In this document: one piece after another, positions 1-11,180 of the stretch
How positions within the stretch are numbered: the stretch's first letter is position 1
Layout: each line of letters begins with the position of its first letter
Source of the DNA: Bisporella sp. PMI_857
Taxonomy: Eukaryota; Ascomycota; Leotiomycetes; Helotiales; Helotiaceae
Direction: 5' to 3'
NCBI GenBank assembly: GCA_021307315.1
Contig: JAJSPD010000116.1
Location: 1 to 64,000, forward strand
Length of the DNA stretch: 64,000 nt
Made by a program: the position numbers and the translations under genes
The notes under the pieces: generated by a model
Database searches by the model: none
Told to the model about the DNA's origin: nothing
The model's input: the letters and a program-made list of their open reading frames with translations, nothing else

Positions 1-1368
1 CAACGTAACATTGTTTTTTGGTTCACGGAGCAAATATAAGATCAGGCGTTCATGCATACCATGCTCCAGGAATCGATAACTAATTCATGTGTGCGTCATA
101 CTATTGTAGCCACAGGAGCAATGATGCAGAGCTTTAACCTGAGCTGTAAATGGGCATACATGCTTAAATTCACCAGCATTCGGGATGAGCATTATAAGTT
201 TGCTTTGGAGCAGTATCAGAAGGCCATTTTCAAACTCCAAACCTTGATAGGCGGACGACAGGGTAGTGATGATACTGCAGAATTCCTGATTCCAGCTTTT
301 GCGCTTGCGTTATTTGACATCTTCGCAGGCAATAACGAATTCGCAATACAGCATATCTACTTTTGCCGGCATGTTCTGGTCGCCTGCCATTCATCCTTTG
401 TGTCAACACCGTGTTCAAATGGCCAATCGGTTTTTGGACCTCTTGTTGGCTCAAGTGTTGCCAGCTTTTCGTCAATAACGACATACAAGTTATATTTGCC
501 CTGGGAATTGAGGAACAATGTTCCTATTCTGCATACGCGCCTCCATATTCAACTACAACAGTACCAGAGAAATTTCTGGATCTAGAGGATGCAAGAAGTT
601 GTCGGGATATACTTCTAGAAAATGCCTACAATACGTACCTGTCTACATTGCAGTTCCATTTCACGGCCAGGGAAGAGATACCAGAAAAGTGGATGGGGGT
701 TCGAGAAGATATCCTCCAAAGCATCAATCTCTGGTTTACTGCTTTCAATTCGTTGCAGGGATACCAGGATGATATAACAGCTCATCCACTGGCACGTTCC
801 AATTCTATGAGTTTTGAGGTCACTATTCTTCTGCTGCGCCTGTCCAGCATGCTACAGACCCCAGAAACATGCTACGACGGGTTAGAACAGCACTTTAGAA
901 ACCTTCTCACTGTTTGTAACGACGTTGTCGAATATGAATGTGCGAACTCTATATACGCGGTTGGTCAGTAATTGCATTTCGAAGCACGATGGAAAGATGC
1001 GATAGTCCAGCTAACATGAAAAAGGAACAAAATCATTCAATTTTGAAGAGGGCATTATTCCAGCTCTCTACCTCTGCGCCACGAAATGCCGGATTTCGAA
1101 ACTCCGAAACGAGGCTGTCGGAATGTTATTAGCTGAACAAAGACGCGAAGGGCCGTGGGATTCAAAGCTTCATGGAAGAGTTGCTCGTTGGCTTATCTCG
1201 CTCGAGCGTGAGAGTCCGGCGACCAGTGATGGGAGAGTGTGGGGGGAATGTATACAGTTTAAACTGGAATCTCGGAAAGCTACAGTTACATGTCGACAGA
1301 ATACCCCTGCGACACATGGCGGAGGATGGTCTGAGAAAACATGCTCTATAGATTTAGATAGTGACTAG
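1..1368 (+). CDS. fungal-specific transcription factor, C-terminal part (5' end outside window)
   Basis: I read this as the C-terminal regulatory half of a Zn2Cys6-type fungal transcription factor; the DNA-binding part would lie left of the window. The first segment (from about 52) has the helical pattern around VRHTIVATGAM and AFALALFDIFAGNN typical of the fungal-specific transcription factor region. The reading frame then changes between about 400 and 480 (an unrecognised intron or a frameshift) and continues with YSAYAPPYSTTTVPEKF and LSTLQFHFTAREEIP to 963. An intron fits exactly at 964-1024 (GTCAGT donor, CTAAC at 1011, AAAG end). The last exon runs on with EEGIIPALYLCATKC and LLAEQRREGPWDSK to the stop at 1368. 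Family membership is from remembered conservation, not a search. The frame change at about 400-480 could mean a pseudogene. Confidence 0.55.
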
Positions 1369-1392
1369 GAAAAGCGTGTATGATTTAACATA

Positions 1393-1432
1393 GTCCACGG
1401 TCTACCGGATCACTTTCCCCCACCACCCCACG
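1393..1432 (+). repeat. left terminal inverted repeat of Fot1-like element
   Basis: About 40 bp from GTCCACGGTCTACC to the CCACCCCACG block. It pairs with 3165-3223 in inverted orientation, with one block missing relative to the right end. Confidence 0.8.
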
Positions 1433-1474
1433 TTTAATTTGAAATATCTCAACAGCATGCACAATCAATTAAAA

Positions 1475-3122
1475 CTAATTGGGATGCTCATCTTCAGATA
1501 TCTCTACATCTTCTTTACAAGTTCGCGCATTATGACCAGACTTTCCAAAAGTACGACAGCAACGCCCTCGCGTTTCTTGCCTCATTTTCCGGCCCCCTTG
1601 CATACGTATTTCTTGCTGTATTTGCTGTTCAACCTCTTGCTCGGCCTGCAGATCCTGACTTTCCTGTATAGTTAGTGATCCTCCAGCTCGTACACGTCCT
1701 TTCTTTGTCCTCCGGCGCCGGCTTAGCTCCTCATTTGCCTTCCGAAGTGACTCGACCTCCCCCCTTAATAGAGCTAACTCGTGCATAACCTTCTTCGCAC
1801 GTTTCGCAAACTGGTCAATGCTGGCCAAAATGGACGCTGGAGAGCTAGTTTGATGATTGGAGATCTTGTTCTTAACATAATCAGTCTGAGATTGCGCTTC
1901 TATGGGGTTGCTTGGCGTCTTTGGTTCCCAAACTTGGGGGAGGCCAAAGGACATTCCTGGAGGTGTTGGTGTAGATAACTTCACATCAAGCTGTAAAATC
2001 ACATAATCCGGGTTGAAAGGGACAAGCCCTGCCCCTCGAAAGCCTCCCCGGATATTGGATTCTGTAATAGCAGCTGTGTATGCTTTGTAAAATGCGGGGA
2101 AGAAGTCCTCCTTGGAAACATGAGTGATATGCGCCCGGATGAGATCCTCAATTGCTGACCCATATGCACGTTTTAAAGGCCCAAAACAGCCAACATCAAG
2201 AGGCTGGAGCTTATGCGAAGAATGAGCTCGCATACAAAGGGTAACAATATTATTTTCCTTGCAATATAGCTCGAAGTTAGTAGAGTGGTGGCTTTCATGG
2301 CCATCAAGAATTAGTAGGCGATATACACCAGAAGAACGGCGTTTGGTAACCTGATCAAACCATTGAACCCAGTCTAGACCAATATCAATCGTCGTCCACC
2401 CATTATCAGATATAGCAATGATCAAATCTAGTGGTAATAGGCTGTTCTGGGTCCAGGATGAGAGATGGTTTTTCCCCGCAACAACAATGAAAGGTGGCAT
2501 TGCCCAACCGTCAGCGCATACTGCCTGTATTACGGTAGACCATTCCCGATTCCCTTGTTGAGCCTGCCGAGGCTTCCCACGTCTTTCTGAGCTTGTTACT
2601 ACCATTTGCGACGCGATTTGACCCATCACAAACCCAGTCTCATCAAAATTGTAGATGTCCCCTTCTTGAATTCCATACTTTGCAATTATATTGCGTACCA
2701 GGTTGAACCACTTTTGGTAAACATCAGGGTCTTTGCATTGGACCCTTCGGTAATCGATTCTTCGATTAAAACGTGTCTGGAGCTCTGGTTGTCGTCGTAC
2801 AAAGGTTGAAGCCCAGTTCACGCCGACATGTGATGCGTCGCGGTTGTGGAGCAGTCGGTTGGCCATATCTTCAACACCGGGGTGGAAACGATCGCGAATC
2901 TAGCTCAAGTATGTATTGGACGATTGTCTGCTCTTCGAACTCGGTGAGTTTTTGCGTAGGTGACCTGGTATTGCTTTTGGTTGGTACACCGTGAATTCGA
3001 TCGCGTAAGGTACTATATGGAGCATTGTAAAGCCGGGAGGCACGTCGTATGCTAAGTTTATGACTATTCTGCATAGCTTGCATAGCCAGATTGATTTTGT
3101 TTTCATTTGAAGCTGGCGCCAT
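1475..3122 (-). pseudogene. Fot1/pogo DDE transposase with one frameshift
   Basis: The N-terminal piece (3122 to about 2871) has a helix-turn-helix start, with RRASRLYNAPYSTLRDRIHG as in pogo/Fot1 DNA-binding domains. It ends in an early stop next to SFPPR. The main piece (2866-1475) has the CENP-B-type helices, then the DDE core: NFDETGF (first Asp), LILDGHESHHS (second Asp), and KLQPLDVGCFGPLK (third Asp region). It ends in a basic and glutamine-rich tail with a zinc-knuckle-like CRTFGKSGHNARTC. The two pieces differ by one base of frame near 2866-2880, and no intron signals lie there. The catalytic residues themselves look intact, so the copy is probably dead only through this indel. Confidence 0.85.
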
Positions 3123-3164
3123 AACAATTGGTGGTTATATTCAAGTTTAAATCTAGAAATGTAG

Positions 3165-3223
3165 CGTGGTCGGGGGAAGTGATCGGGTGGACCGTGCGCT
3201 CGGGTAGACCGTGGACGGTGGAC
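3165..3223 (-). repeat. right terminal inverted repeat of Fot1-like element
   Basis: About 59 bp. It is the inverted partner of 1393-1432 but contains an internal near-duplication of its GGT(C/A)GACCGT block, which explains the unequal lengths of the two ends. Confidence 0.75.
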
Positions 3224-3998
3224 TACGTTATATGTAGAGGATACTTCTCAATATTCGTTTGTATTATTGAACTGACGATTAAAAAAGTCCCTTTCATCGG
3301 TGAAGTGCGGTCCTCTAATTTTATGGAAATATTAGAAAATTAATGTTCCTTTAATCAAGTTTAGGTGAGAAAGTCTGAGTCGATTGTCGAGTACTCGAAT
3401 TCAACATCTTCCCGTTCTTCCCGTTCTTCCCGTTCCACCAACAAAAAATGCGCGAGTGCCGAGCCGAGAATCCAAGGCGGCCCCTCAACTTTGGCTGCTC
3501 AGCGCCGAGAGAGGCGCTATTGTAGCTTGGCACAGCTTGAATTTTTTGGCCCTGGCCTATTAAGCGACATTAGCAAAGCCCCTGGGGGCGTGAAAAAGTC
3601 GGCTTCGTGATAGTAGCTAACCCAACATGAGGTATTCGATCCGCTGTTGCTTCAAGAAGTCTTAAGCTGTCGTATAGTCGTCAAATCCATCATTCAAATC
3701 CTCCCATTGCTCCTGTTCCCCCCATTTCCCTGTTAGAATCACTACCAAAACCATTGTGTTGTGTAATGAACACGCACAATGGAAGGAATAAAGCCTCAAC
3801 TTTCTCCAAGTCTAAAATGATGTATAGCATCGAGTTTTGATACAGTCCCTACACGCTAACTTCTACGAATTTGACCCCCCTAATCGAGTGTTCTTTTATT
3901 TGCTTTCAGGCTTTAATGGCTCCTGGGTTTCTACCTCTTACGCGATCCGAGCATCATTAAAACAAGGGTGTTTTAAGGGGAACTGCTTTCAGCATATC
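3224..3998. other. gene-free stretch with a 9-bp microsatellite
   Basis: Nothing here reads as a gene. At 3409-3435 there are three tandem copies of TTCCCGTTC. The only ORF over it (3365-3610) is a serine-arginine translation of this repeat and I do not call it. Confidence 0.5.
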
Positions 3999-4605
3999 TG
4001 TTGAACAGGTTAGGTCTAAGGATCATACCTAGTCTATTGTAGGCACCAGTAGGCAACAGTAGGTATCAGTGTGATGACATGTGGGTAGCACACCTCTATA
4101 AGTAGAGGGATTCTCTCCTGTAGTTTAGATTCTAAAACCTTCAGCAATTGACATTTGTTTACCCTATACTCTCTGAAGGCTCCGTGACTCTCTCTTTCTA
4201 TTTGAACAATATCGGTCTTGCAGGATCTTGATATATAACTCTATTAAGTTCGAGCAAAGCATTTTGCCACACCAGTTTCGCTAGTTCTAATGTAACTATT
4301 CTTCTTGACAAGCACTCCGCTAATCAAGCTACCTCACCATCCCTTTTGTTGAAATAGAAAGAGTCACGTGGCCGTCAGAGAGTATAGGGCAAACTAGTGT
4401 CAATTGCTGAAGGTTGTAGAACCTAAACTACAGAACGAATCTATCTACTTATAGATGTGTGATACTCACGTGTGAGTATCACATACGTAACGCGCACGTA
4501 GATAGATTCATCATCGAAGGTAAAAGGACGTATGCATCTTGCGCAAGCATACCTACAACATCCCCAATAGGCTAAGTATGATCCTTAGACCTAGCTTGTT
4601 CAACA
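3999..4605. repeat. two LTR copies in inverted orientation (palindromic pair)
   Basis: The left arm starts TGTTGAACAGGTTAGGTC at 3999 and the right arm ends with its inverse at 4605 (GACCTAGCTTGTTCAACA). Both arms contain the same later blocks: CTGTAGTTTAG, CCTTCAGCAATTG and the CCCTATACTCTCTG/CAGAGAGTATAGGG block. The left arm has a TATA-like CTATAAGTAGAGG. A third copy of the family lies at 46556-46680. The spacer is roughly 4230-4340. I read these as LTR remnants of one retrotransposon family; no internal coding domain is present, and I see no target duplication. Confidence 0.65.
4437..4509. repeat. nested perfect palindromes inside the right LTR arm
   Basis: The outer arms GAATCTATCTAC (4437-4448) and GTAGATAGATTC (4498-4509) are perfect 12-bp inverses. 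Inside them, GTGATACTCAC (4459-4469) and GTGAGTATCAC (4472-4482) are perfect 11-bp inverses separated by GT. The left arm at 3999 and the copy at 46556 lack this insertion. Confidence 0.75.
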
Positions 4606-4879
4606 CATCCCCCCTATTAGAGTGACGGGATCATTTTCCTCAATTTACGTGCCATTGAAATCATGAATCTCAAGCAACAGTCTTTGTTTGGCGGCCATTT
4701 ACGGTGGAATGGCACCACTGCCCCGAATTCACCTGTTCAAAGAAGATTAGGAGATATGATTGAATTTAGCTCGTCGTTATATATGATGTAAGATGTATTT
4801 ATTTATTCTTCGCCAGAGGTTGTACCTCAGCGCCTTTCCTCTTTCCACCGCCAACCAAGTGCAGAGAGCATCCCGACGA

Positions 4880-5080
4880 CTAACGCCTGCGTAGCACCTC
4901 TTTGTCCAAACGCCAAAGGCCTCGCCCGTATCTCTCATTTAGAGGGGTTTCCTCCAAGCATTCTTTCGAACCTGCCTGCTCGGCGACCAATTCTCTTGCG
5001 AGGTCCTTCAATTCCGTTTCGCTCATTCCCTGAATTTGATCCTCACTTAACTTTTCGACCTCTTTTAACTTCGCGTCCAT
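4880..5080 (-). CDS. small hypothetical ORF, 66 aa
   Basis: Starts with ATG at 5080 and reads as a charged amphipathic helix (SEDQIQGMSETELKDLAREL) followed by an arginine-rich end. The composition looks more protein-like than the surrounding ORFs, but I do not recognise it and see no partner gene or intron signals. It could be a fragment of an older gene. Confidence 0.25.
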   Translation of the reverse strand: MDAKLKEVEKLSEDQIQGMSETELKDLARELVAEQAGSKECLEETPLNERYGRGLWRLDKEVLRRR

Positions 5081-7397
5081 CGTTTATTTTCTATATTTGC
5101 AGTTAGATAATACGGCAGGTTCTTTATCAGAGGACTTACCACTTTATAATCGAGCTTTACTTTAAGTCAAAATAACTATTGAGAAGTTGTGTACAGAAAA
5201 TAACATATGACCGAGGCGGCCCTACGATCACGAAACTTTTCGGTAAAGGTGCGGCGCGTTCAATTTGGTTTGTTCGGACGTATGTATGTTTTTATGTTCG
5301 GACGCACTTTTACTAAAGCTATATAGTTAATGGGCAGCGACAACATGCTTCAAAACGCCATTTCAAGCCAGTCGATTGCATGGGTAAATAAGTGGGTTTC
5401 ATCCACATCCCTCAAGCAATCATAAGCTTGCTGTTGCTCACGAATTTACCGTACGCGTTGCTCCGGCCGGCAAGGCTGAGCATGGTGTAGCAGCAAATGA
5501 ATTAGTTAGCCCAGGAAGGTTTCTTCCCGCATGAGAGGTTTCACAACCATGCAGAATGCAATGCTATGCACGTTTTAGCACATAATCTGCGCAAATTCAA
5601 TAGAGCAAAAACAGAGCTCCTAATAGTGAATTGGCTGTATGTGAGGCTATGGGCGACACTGGATATGTGGCCTTGAACATGGTTCGTTGATCCGATATGT
5701 TCAGGCGGTGTGTAATCCGGTAATCTGGATTTTACTACCGAGACGCATTGTTCCGTATTGGTGTTGGTAGGGTAACCGGACTGTATATCCGGTGATGCGT
5801 AATAATTTTGCGTGATTTATTTGTGAGAAAGATGTTCGTCCGGAAAATATTTCAAGTATAAATAGGGATGCTGTGGCCGGTACAGTACTGCAACCAAGTG
5901 TTTGAGTATTGGAGCGACAGAATATATGTGTTGGCATCATGAGAGGGTGGCTCCGCATTTTGTTTGGCGGGCCCTTAAACAAATAGCAAGTAGCGACTTT
6001 TTAATTCATCCCATCTTAGCTACTCTACGCCTAGGCCCAACATCGTGTTTAGCGCTTGTATGTATGTAAGATTCCAAACTTTGCCTTTAGCCAAATAATA
6101 CGCTGGGAATGTTCGACACCACCTCTCCAACATGGTTTCGGCTAGTTTATCCTGAACCGCACCTGCGCAATGTGCTAGTTATTGATCCTCGGTTTGGAAT
6201 AGATCATTCCCACGTCCACCGCCATCTCGTGACCGTCACTTTGGTATTAGGCATGTCCGTGTCATCAAAACTGTCTGATCCTCACGGAAGCGACGAAGAA
6301 GCCATGGCTTTTCTAGCACTATAAATAGGGCCTGGAGATAAAGAGGGTCCTCTTGAGGCTTTTTGTAAGAGACTTGGGGATCAGCTCGGCCGGCGCCTGG
6401 ACGGGATCTCGTCCACTTGGCGTGAAACAAATTTCACGGAGACCTGGATTAGATCCAGACCGCCTTTTGGGCCGCTTTACTCTGCCGACGGACGTTTGCC
6501 TTATACGGAGGTCAGCCACGATTGCCGCCCGGAGCGCTCCGGGGTTTCATTGAGTGCTTGCGGGATAGCATGGTCAGCAATCCTACTATGCTACCCTTGG
6601 CTTTGAAAAACGCTTTGATCCGCGATTTCAAAATGGCCCACCATATGAGATTCACTTTCAGGTATTCTCTTGAATTCAATCAGCTTGATAGCGCCAATCA
6701 CTACTGTCTGGCCAGATGTTAAAGGGACAATCAGGGAAGTTCTCCCAATTCAAACCTCTTCCAAATCTAAGCCAACGGTGAGTCCAGGTCATTATTGATG
6801 CCGCTTCCCAAAGCCTACCGGCAAATTGCCGTCAGAACGGAGAACAGTAGTGATTTTATGGCAGCTCTTTAGCGATCAGAGCTTGCTGACATATCCCTCA
6901 TCTCTCTCTGGCATGATCTACATGCTCGCTATCGTTCTGAACGGCCACCAGACTCATCTTGGATTCCGCAACGGGGAGGTATTTGTGAGAGCACGCATGC
7001 GTGATACTGTTTTAGAGCTGGTCTTGCTACAAGTGCTTGGGCATCGTTAGTTGATAATTGTGTGCACTAGCCGGAAGTCAGGACCCGAGTTGAGATTAGG
7101 CAGCTCCCAAATATGTGGACGTCGAAGCAAAACAATCGGGTCCTGAATTTTAGTGCTGGTTACGCAACGCGCCGCACTTCTACGCTAGTCGATCTGCACT
7201 ATTCGTTGCTCTCACGTATTGGACGCACCTTTAAGCACTTCGATGGCCGTCAACACTTAACGGCATTCCGGCCGGGCTGGGGCAAATTGACCGTTGAGCT
7301 GCGGCGCTTAAAGCTCTCATTCATTGTGAACGGAAACAACCTGTTTAAGTTTTTTTAATCGAGATCGGAGATTAATCCCAACCAGGACGTTGGTATG
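5081..7397. other. gene-free stretch
   Basis: Only short ORFs without recognisable domains on either strand. I see no terminal repeats and no tandem repeats. Confidence 0.5.
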
Positions 7398-7399
7398 TA

Positions 7400-7856
7400 C
7401 AGTAGAACCTCTATATAAGCATCCTTCAAGTAAGCATACCTGACCTATAAGCATCTAGATCTCGACCCCACTGATTTTTGGCTGAGCCAATAAGCATTCC
7501 TCGCTACTAGCATATGCTTATTTAATTAAGCTCCCGAACCTTGGAATCGCAGTTAATTTTACCTCTTTATGCTTAGATTTACATTACTACTACTATAAAT
7601 CTTATTGGAATAAACGATAAAAAGCGCCGTAAAGCATTAACTGATGCTAATCGACTGCTGATTCAAAAGCGTAATTAAACAAACTTTTTATCGCATCAAA
7701 AAAAAGCTCGTAAACTGGTTCACTGCCTAAACTGAGCATTTTTTTGATCTTACGATTTTTTAAGCCAATATAATGAATTCCCTTCAAACAAGCATACCTG
7801 ACCAATAAGCATTCGAGCTGTGTCCCCGTTGACATGCTTATATAGAGGTTCTACTG
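7400..7856. mobile_element. MITE of pogo/Tc1-mariner type, 457 bp
   Basis: The left end CAGTAGAACCTCTATATAAG and the right end, read inward, are identical for about 23 bp, and both are flanked by TA (7398-7399 and 7857-7858). A 30-bp subterminal block containing AAGCATACCTGACC and ATAAGCAT occurs near both ends, but in the same (direct) orientation, unlike the terminal repeats. The ORF at 7647-7835 covers the AT-rich interior and shows no transposase features. The AGAACCTCTA core of the end resembles the sequence just upstream of the Tc1 transposase fragment at 56.7 kb. Confidence 0.85.
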
Positions 7857-7858
7857 TA

Positions 7859-9003
7859 GTACAGACCGGGTTCCAAGCTCGTCCTAAAATGATCGTGTAA
7901 GCAATACAAAGGCACACGCTAGGGGTTTTATTGCAAGTTTGCCGAAATAAAAGTGACGTGTAGCCGCTCAGTTATTATATGGATTGTAGTAACGTAATTG
8001 CTATTGATAAAGCAGACATGTTAAGATGCCAGAAATCCTGTATCTGTAACTCGGTGAGTAGCTACCGGAAGAACAAAACGACAGCACCCGAAAGGAAATT
8101 AGGCCAGAATCACTTAGGCACTAAGTTAGATTACTTTCTCCCTCGTCCAAATGAATGCACACCAGTTCCTTTGTCATGCGAAATAATCCATTCTTGCAGT
8201 ATTCCCTCCCGTACAACGCCAAGAATATCATACAAGGAATTACATTGACTTTCAGTGTCCACAGCAAAGCGGAAATAGAAACAGAAGTTGACTATCCGCC
8301 TTTAGATGCCACGACATGGTCCAAAATAGCAATACATTGGCGCAATTTAGCAACTTCGCTCTTAAGGGCTTTATTGCGTCCTTCCAATTGAGTAAGCCGT
8401 TCTTTCGCCCGTGCTATCACCAAAAAGTTCGACGGTTTTGTAAGTGCCAGCTGTCGTTAGCTTATATCAAACGTCGTCTACAGGAGCGACACACAATCTG
8501 ATGATGTTTCGAATAAATATAGTGCCAGATCAGCGATTTTATCACCGAGCCTCTCGCGGTAGTTTCGTTCCACGACTGTAAATAAGGGCTTGTTCTTGCC
8601 GGTAATACTACAAGCAGGGTAGTTCGACTTCAGCAAGAAAATATATTTCGGATATAGGCCGCTGGTGCCGATGCCATTGTCCTCAAAGACGTTACAATTC
8701 AGCCACCAGGACGATACTCATTGTAAATATGGTAAGCAGTATAGTTTATACAGCGCAGCGCCGCGAAGGTCTACAAGCATGGCAACCAAGCAGGCTTCTT
8801 CACCCGTTCGAGTTTCAAGGGGCAAAACATTAGATCGGGTCACGAAATGTTGCCCATAAGATATTAAGGGACACAGCCCTAACTATTCTGGAAGCAAAAA
8901 TCTTAGTATTTGATATCAGTGGTGCATCGGATGTCATACTGCAAAGATTTGGATTGATCTGCCAAAATTTTAGACACTGGATATTACGTTGATGGGAGGG
9001 AGT
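7859..9003. other. gene-free stretch
   Basis: No supported gene; the ORFs here are short and have no recognisable motif. Confidence 0.45.
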
Positions 9004-9005
9004 TA

Positions 9006-9055
9006 AGTCCCCCCCCCCGGAAGTCGTCACCCCCCTGTAGTCGTCACCTCGCTTA
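9006..9055 (+). repeat. left terminal inverted repeat of the 9.0-kb Fot1 element
   Basis: Pairs with 10791-10840. It includes a run of about a dozen C. Confidence 0.85.
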
Positions 9056-9091
9056 ATTCTTACCCACCCCCTTTGACCATGAATAACTTTT

Positions 9092-10693
9092 CTATTCTCT
9101 AATAGTTATATGAGATAATGTAGAGCTAAGTTCTATAGCCATATCTGATCCTTCATCCTCAATTTGGCGATCTCCAGCTGCCGTTTGCGCTTTTTTTATC
9201 TGCTGGATATCTACAAACTTAGAATTAGGACTAGCTACTACTTTCCTACGTTTTCTAGGTTGCAATTGAACTACACGTTGCTCTAATTGCTTAATTTTCC
9301 TCTCTTGCTCTGCAATTACCCATTCTTTTTGCTCAATGCCCTTAGGTATCTTCCTAAAAAGTACTCTCGCTGTTGGCGCAGAAGTATTTTTTAATTGCGA
9401 AACTTCGTATGCAATATCTCGGATATCTTGACCTTTTTGAGGAGTTGTAATATCCAATTGAGCTTTATCTGCAATCCAATTAGGCATATCTTCATTTGCA
9501 ACTCGGTTTTGCGGTGTTGAACTGGAGTTATTGCTGTTTTCTAAGAGCAATCGGCTCATAAGAGGCTTGGCGCGATTAATCGGCCACAATCCAGTTGCTT
9601 TCCAACCGGCTTTTATATTATAGCTTGTTAAACTGTCTTTCCTTGCTCTCTGATAGCATGTAAGGAAATTTCGCTTTCCAAGAGGTGAAGAATCGGTTAA
9701 TAGGCTATAAAATCCTACGTATTTGCGGTAGGCGGCCTTAAGAGGAGAAAAAACCGATAAATCCAAAGGCTGTAGCACATGTGAAGTGTGAGGAGGTAAA
9801 AATAGTAGCTGAATATTGTTTGAAAAGCACCTCCACATAAATTCAACTGTTTCGTGACTCCCGTGGCCGTCTAAAATAAGCAATCGAGGCTGAGATGGGT
9901 CACGTGGTCTAGATTGAAGTATATATACCTTATCTAACCATTCAAGCGCTGTATCGTCTGTAGTCCACCCGTTTTCTGTTGCAGTAAACTTCCAATTCTT
10001 AAAGATATCCAAGTCACTCCCAAACCATTGTTGTTGTACTGATTTCCCCTTGAAAATGACTAGAGGATTGAGGGCATTCCCGGTTGCCGAAATACACTCA
10101 ATAAACGAGGTCCAAGCTTTAGAACCGGGTATTTTCTTCTGAATAAAGCGTCTTTCCTTGCTTCCTAGAACTAGCCCATTATCACCAAGTCCTTCCATAA
10201 TACCAGCTTCGTCCATATTCCAACGATTTTCCGGTTTTATAGCCTGAATGCAAGGAATAGCCAGTTTTTGGAACCACTTTGAAATAATTTCGGTCGTAGC
10301 ACCATTCACACGTGCAGAATCAATAGAGAAGTGCTTTTTGGTCTGTAGAATAGGATTACGACGTTTCAAGCCATCCATCCAACGTTTTCCTAGTGGTTTT
10401 TCATCTCCACGGGCATTAAGAATCCGGCCGGCTAGCTGTCTAATTTGCACGTGCGTAGGTGCAAGGCCTAGAGCTTCCTGAGTAAGAATCCAATCCGTAA
10501 GGCGTTTTTCTTGATTAGGAGAAAGCTTTTGCTCATGTGCATGAGCTTCTAATCTCGAGGTGCGGCCATTTAATCGATCTCGAAGTGTCCCTCGTGGTAT
10601 ACCGTAAGTTTTGGAAACTTCTACTTGGGTCATGCCTTTTTCAATAGCAAATAATGCTAATTGCAAATCGCCTTCGGTGTATCTTGGCTTCAT
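9092..10693 (-). CDS. pogo/Fot1 DDE transposase, intact, 533 aa
   Basis: Cuts and re-inserts the element in the nucleus. Domains in order: an N-terminal helix-turn-helix (residues about 5-45, VSKTYGIPRGTLRDRLNGRT), a CENP-B-type second DNA-binding region (about 55-125, with the GKRWMDGLKRRNP motif), and a DDE core with NMDEAGIM (first Asp), LLILDGHGSHET (second Asp) and LQPLDLSVFSPLKAAY (third Asp). A coiled-coil and basic C-terminus follows (about 460-490, PRKRRK as a likely nuclear signal). The length matches the family. The start ATG at 10693 follows an AT-rich leader inside the terminal repeat. No stop or frameshift is visible, so it may be active. It is clearly divergent from the 1.4-kb copy, so the two are separate families. 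Confidence 0.92.
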   Translation of the reverse strand: MKPRYTEGDLQLALFAIEKGMTQVEVSKTYGIPRGTLRDRLNGRTSRLEAHAHEQKLSPNQEKRLTDWILTQEALGLAPTHVQIRQLAGRILNARGDEKPLGKRWMDGLKRRNPILQTKKHFSIDSARVNGATTEIISKWFQKLAIPCIQAIKPENRWNMDEAGIMEGLGDNGLVLGSKERRFIQKKIPGSKAWTSFIECISATGNALNPLVIFKGKSVQQQWFGSDLDIFKNWKFTATENGWTTDDTALEWLDKVYILQSRPRDPSQPRLLILDGHGSHETVEFMWRCFSNNIQLLFLPPHTSHVLQPLDLSVFSPLKAAYRKYVGFYSLLTDSSPLGKRNFLTCYQRARKDSLTSYNIKAGWKATGLWPINRAKPLMSRLLLENSNNSSSTPQNRVANEDMPNWIADKAQLDITTPQKGQDIRDIAYEVSQLKNTSAPTARVLFRKIPKGIEQKEWVIAEQERKIKQLEQRVVQLQPRKRRKVVASPNSKFVDIQQIKKAQTAAGDRQIEDEGSDMAIELSSTLSHITIRE

Positions 10694-10790
10694 TATGAGA
10701 TCTAAACGACTGCCAAATTTGAGATAATTCTACCAAAAGATGAAAAAGTTATTTAGATTTAATAAGGTGGGTATTCAAATTGCGGTGTGC

Positions 10791-10840
10791 TAAGCGAGGT
10801 GACGACTACAGGGGGGTGCCGACTTCCAGGGGTGGGGACT
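10791..10840 (-). repeat. right terminal inverted repeat of the 9.0-kb Fot1 element
   Basis: Inverted partner of 9006-9055; ends GGGGACT next to the target TA. Confidence 0.85.
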
Positions 10841-11180
10841 TATCCTCTGGACTAGAGCCGTAACGTCGACATCCAATTTATTGGTATGGCCATCCTCTCC
10901 TGACCTTGATCCCCTAGAAGACAACTTCAGCCTCATGTTCTCTATTATAAATTGTATCACCCAACGATGCGTTAGTGACATATCTAGGCTGAATAAAACT
11001 GTGGGAATACTCGGGTTATAGATATTGCCTATACTTTAACCTCAGGGCACGTACGCATTTGTTCATGCGTAACGCTCGTTGAGGTTGTTGGATAAGTCTT
11101 GATTGTTTCTAAGCTACGTGTCGCGAATGTCAGAAATGTGATCTATTAGGCAGGGAATCAATTTGAGAGCGACATACAAT

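Larger units (their letters stand above)
1393..3223 (-). mobile_element. Fot1/pogo-type DNA transposon, 1.83 kb, frameshifted
   Basis: Both ends are flanked by TA (1391-1392 and 3224-3225), the Tc1/mariner target duplication. The left end starts GTCCACGGTCTACC and the right end, read inward on the other strand, starts GTCCACCGTCCACGG; both continue into GATCACTT followed by a C-rich stretch. The right terminal repeat carries an extra internal copy of the GGTCTACC/GGTCCACC block, so it is about 20 bp longer than the left. The single gene inside is a DDE transposase on the minus strand. Confidence 0.85.
9006..10840 (-). mobile_element. Fot1/pogo-type transposon, 1.84 kb, apparently complete
   Basis: Flanked by TA on both sides (9004-9005, 10841-10842). 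Terminal repeats start AGTCCCC and run about 50 bp, sharing GGAAGTCG, CACCCCCCTGTAGTCGTCAC and CTCGCTTA. The only gene is an uninterrupted transposase. Differences between the two ends are few (C-run length, ACTTCC against GACTTCC context), which suggests a fairly young insertion. Confidence 0.9.

Noticed and set aside
7647..7835. ORF inside the MITE
   Set aside because: Too short and AT-driven; no catalytic motif, and MITEs are normally non-coding.
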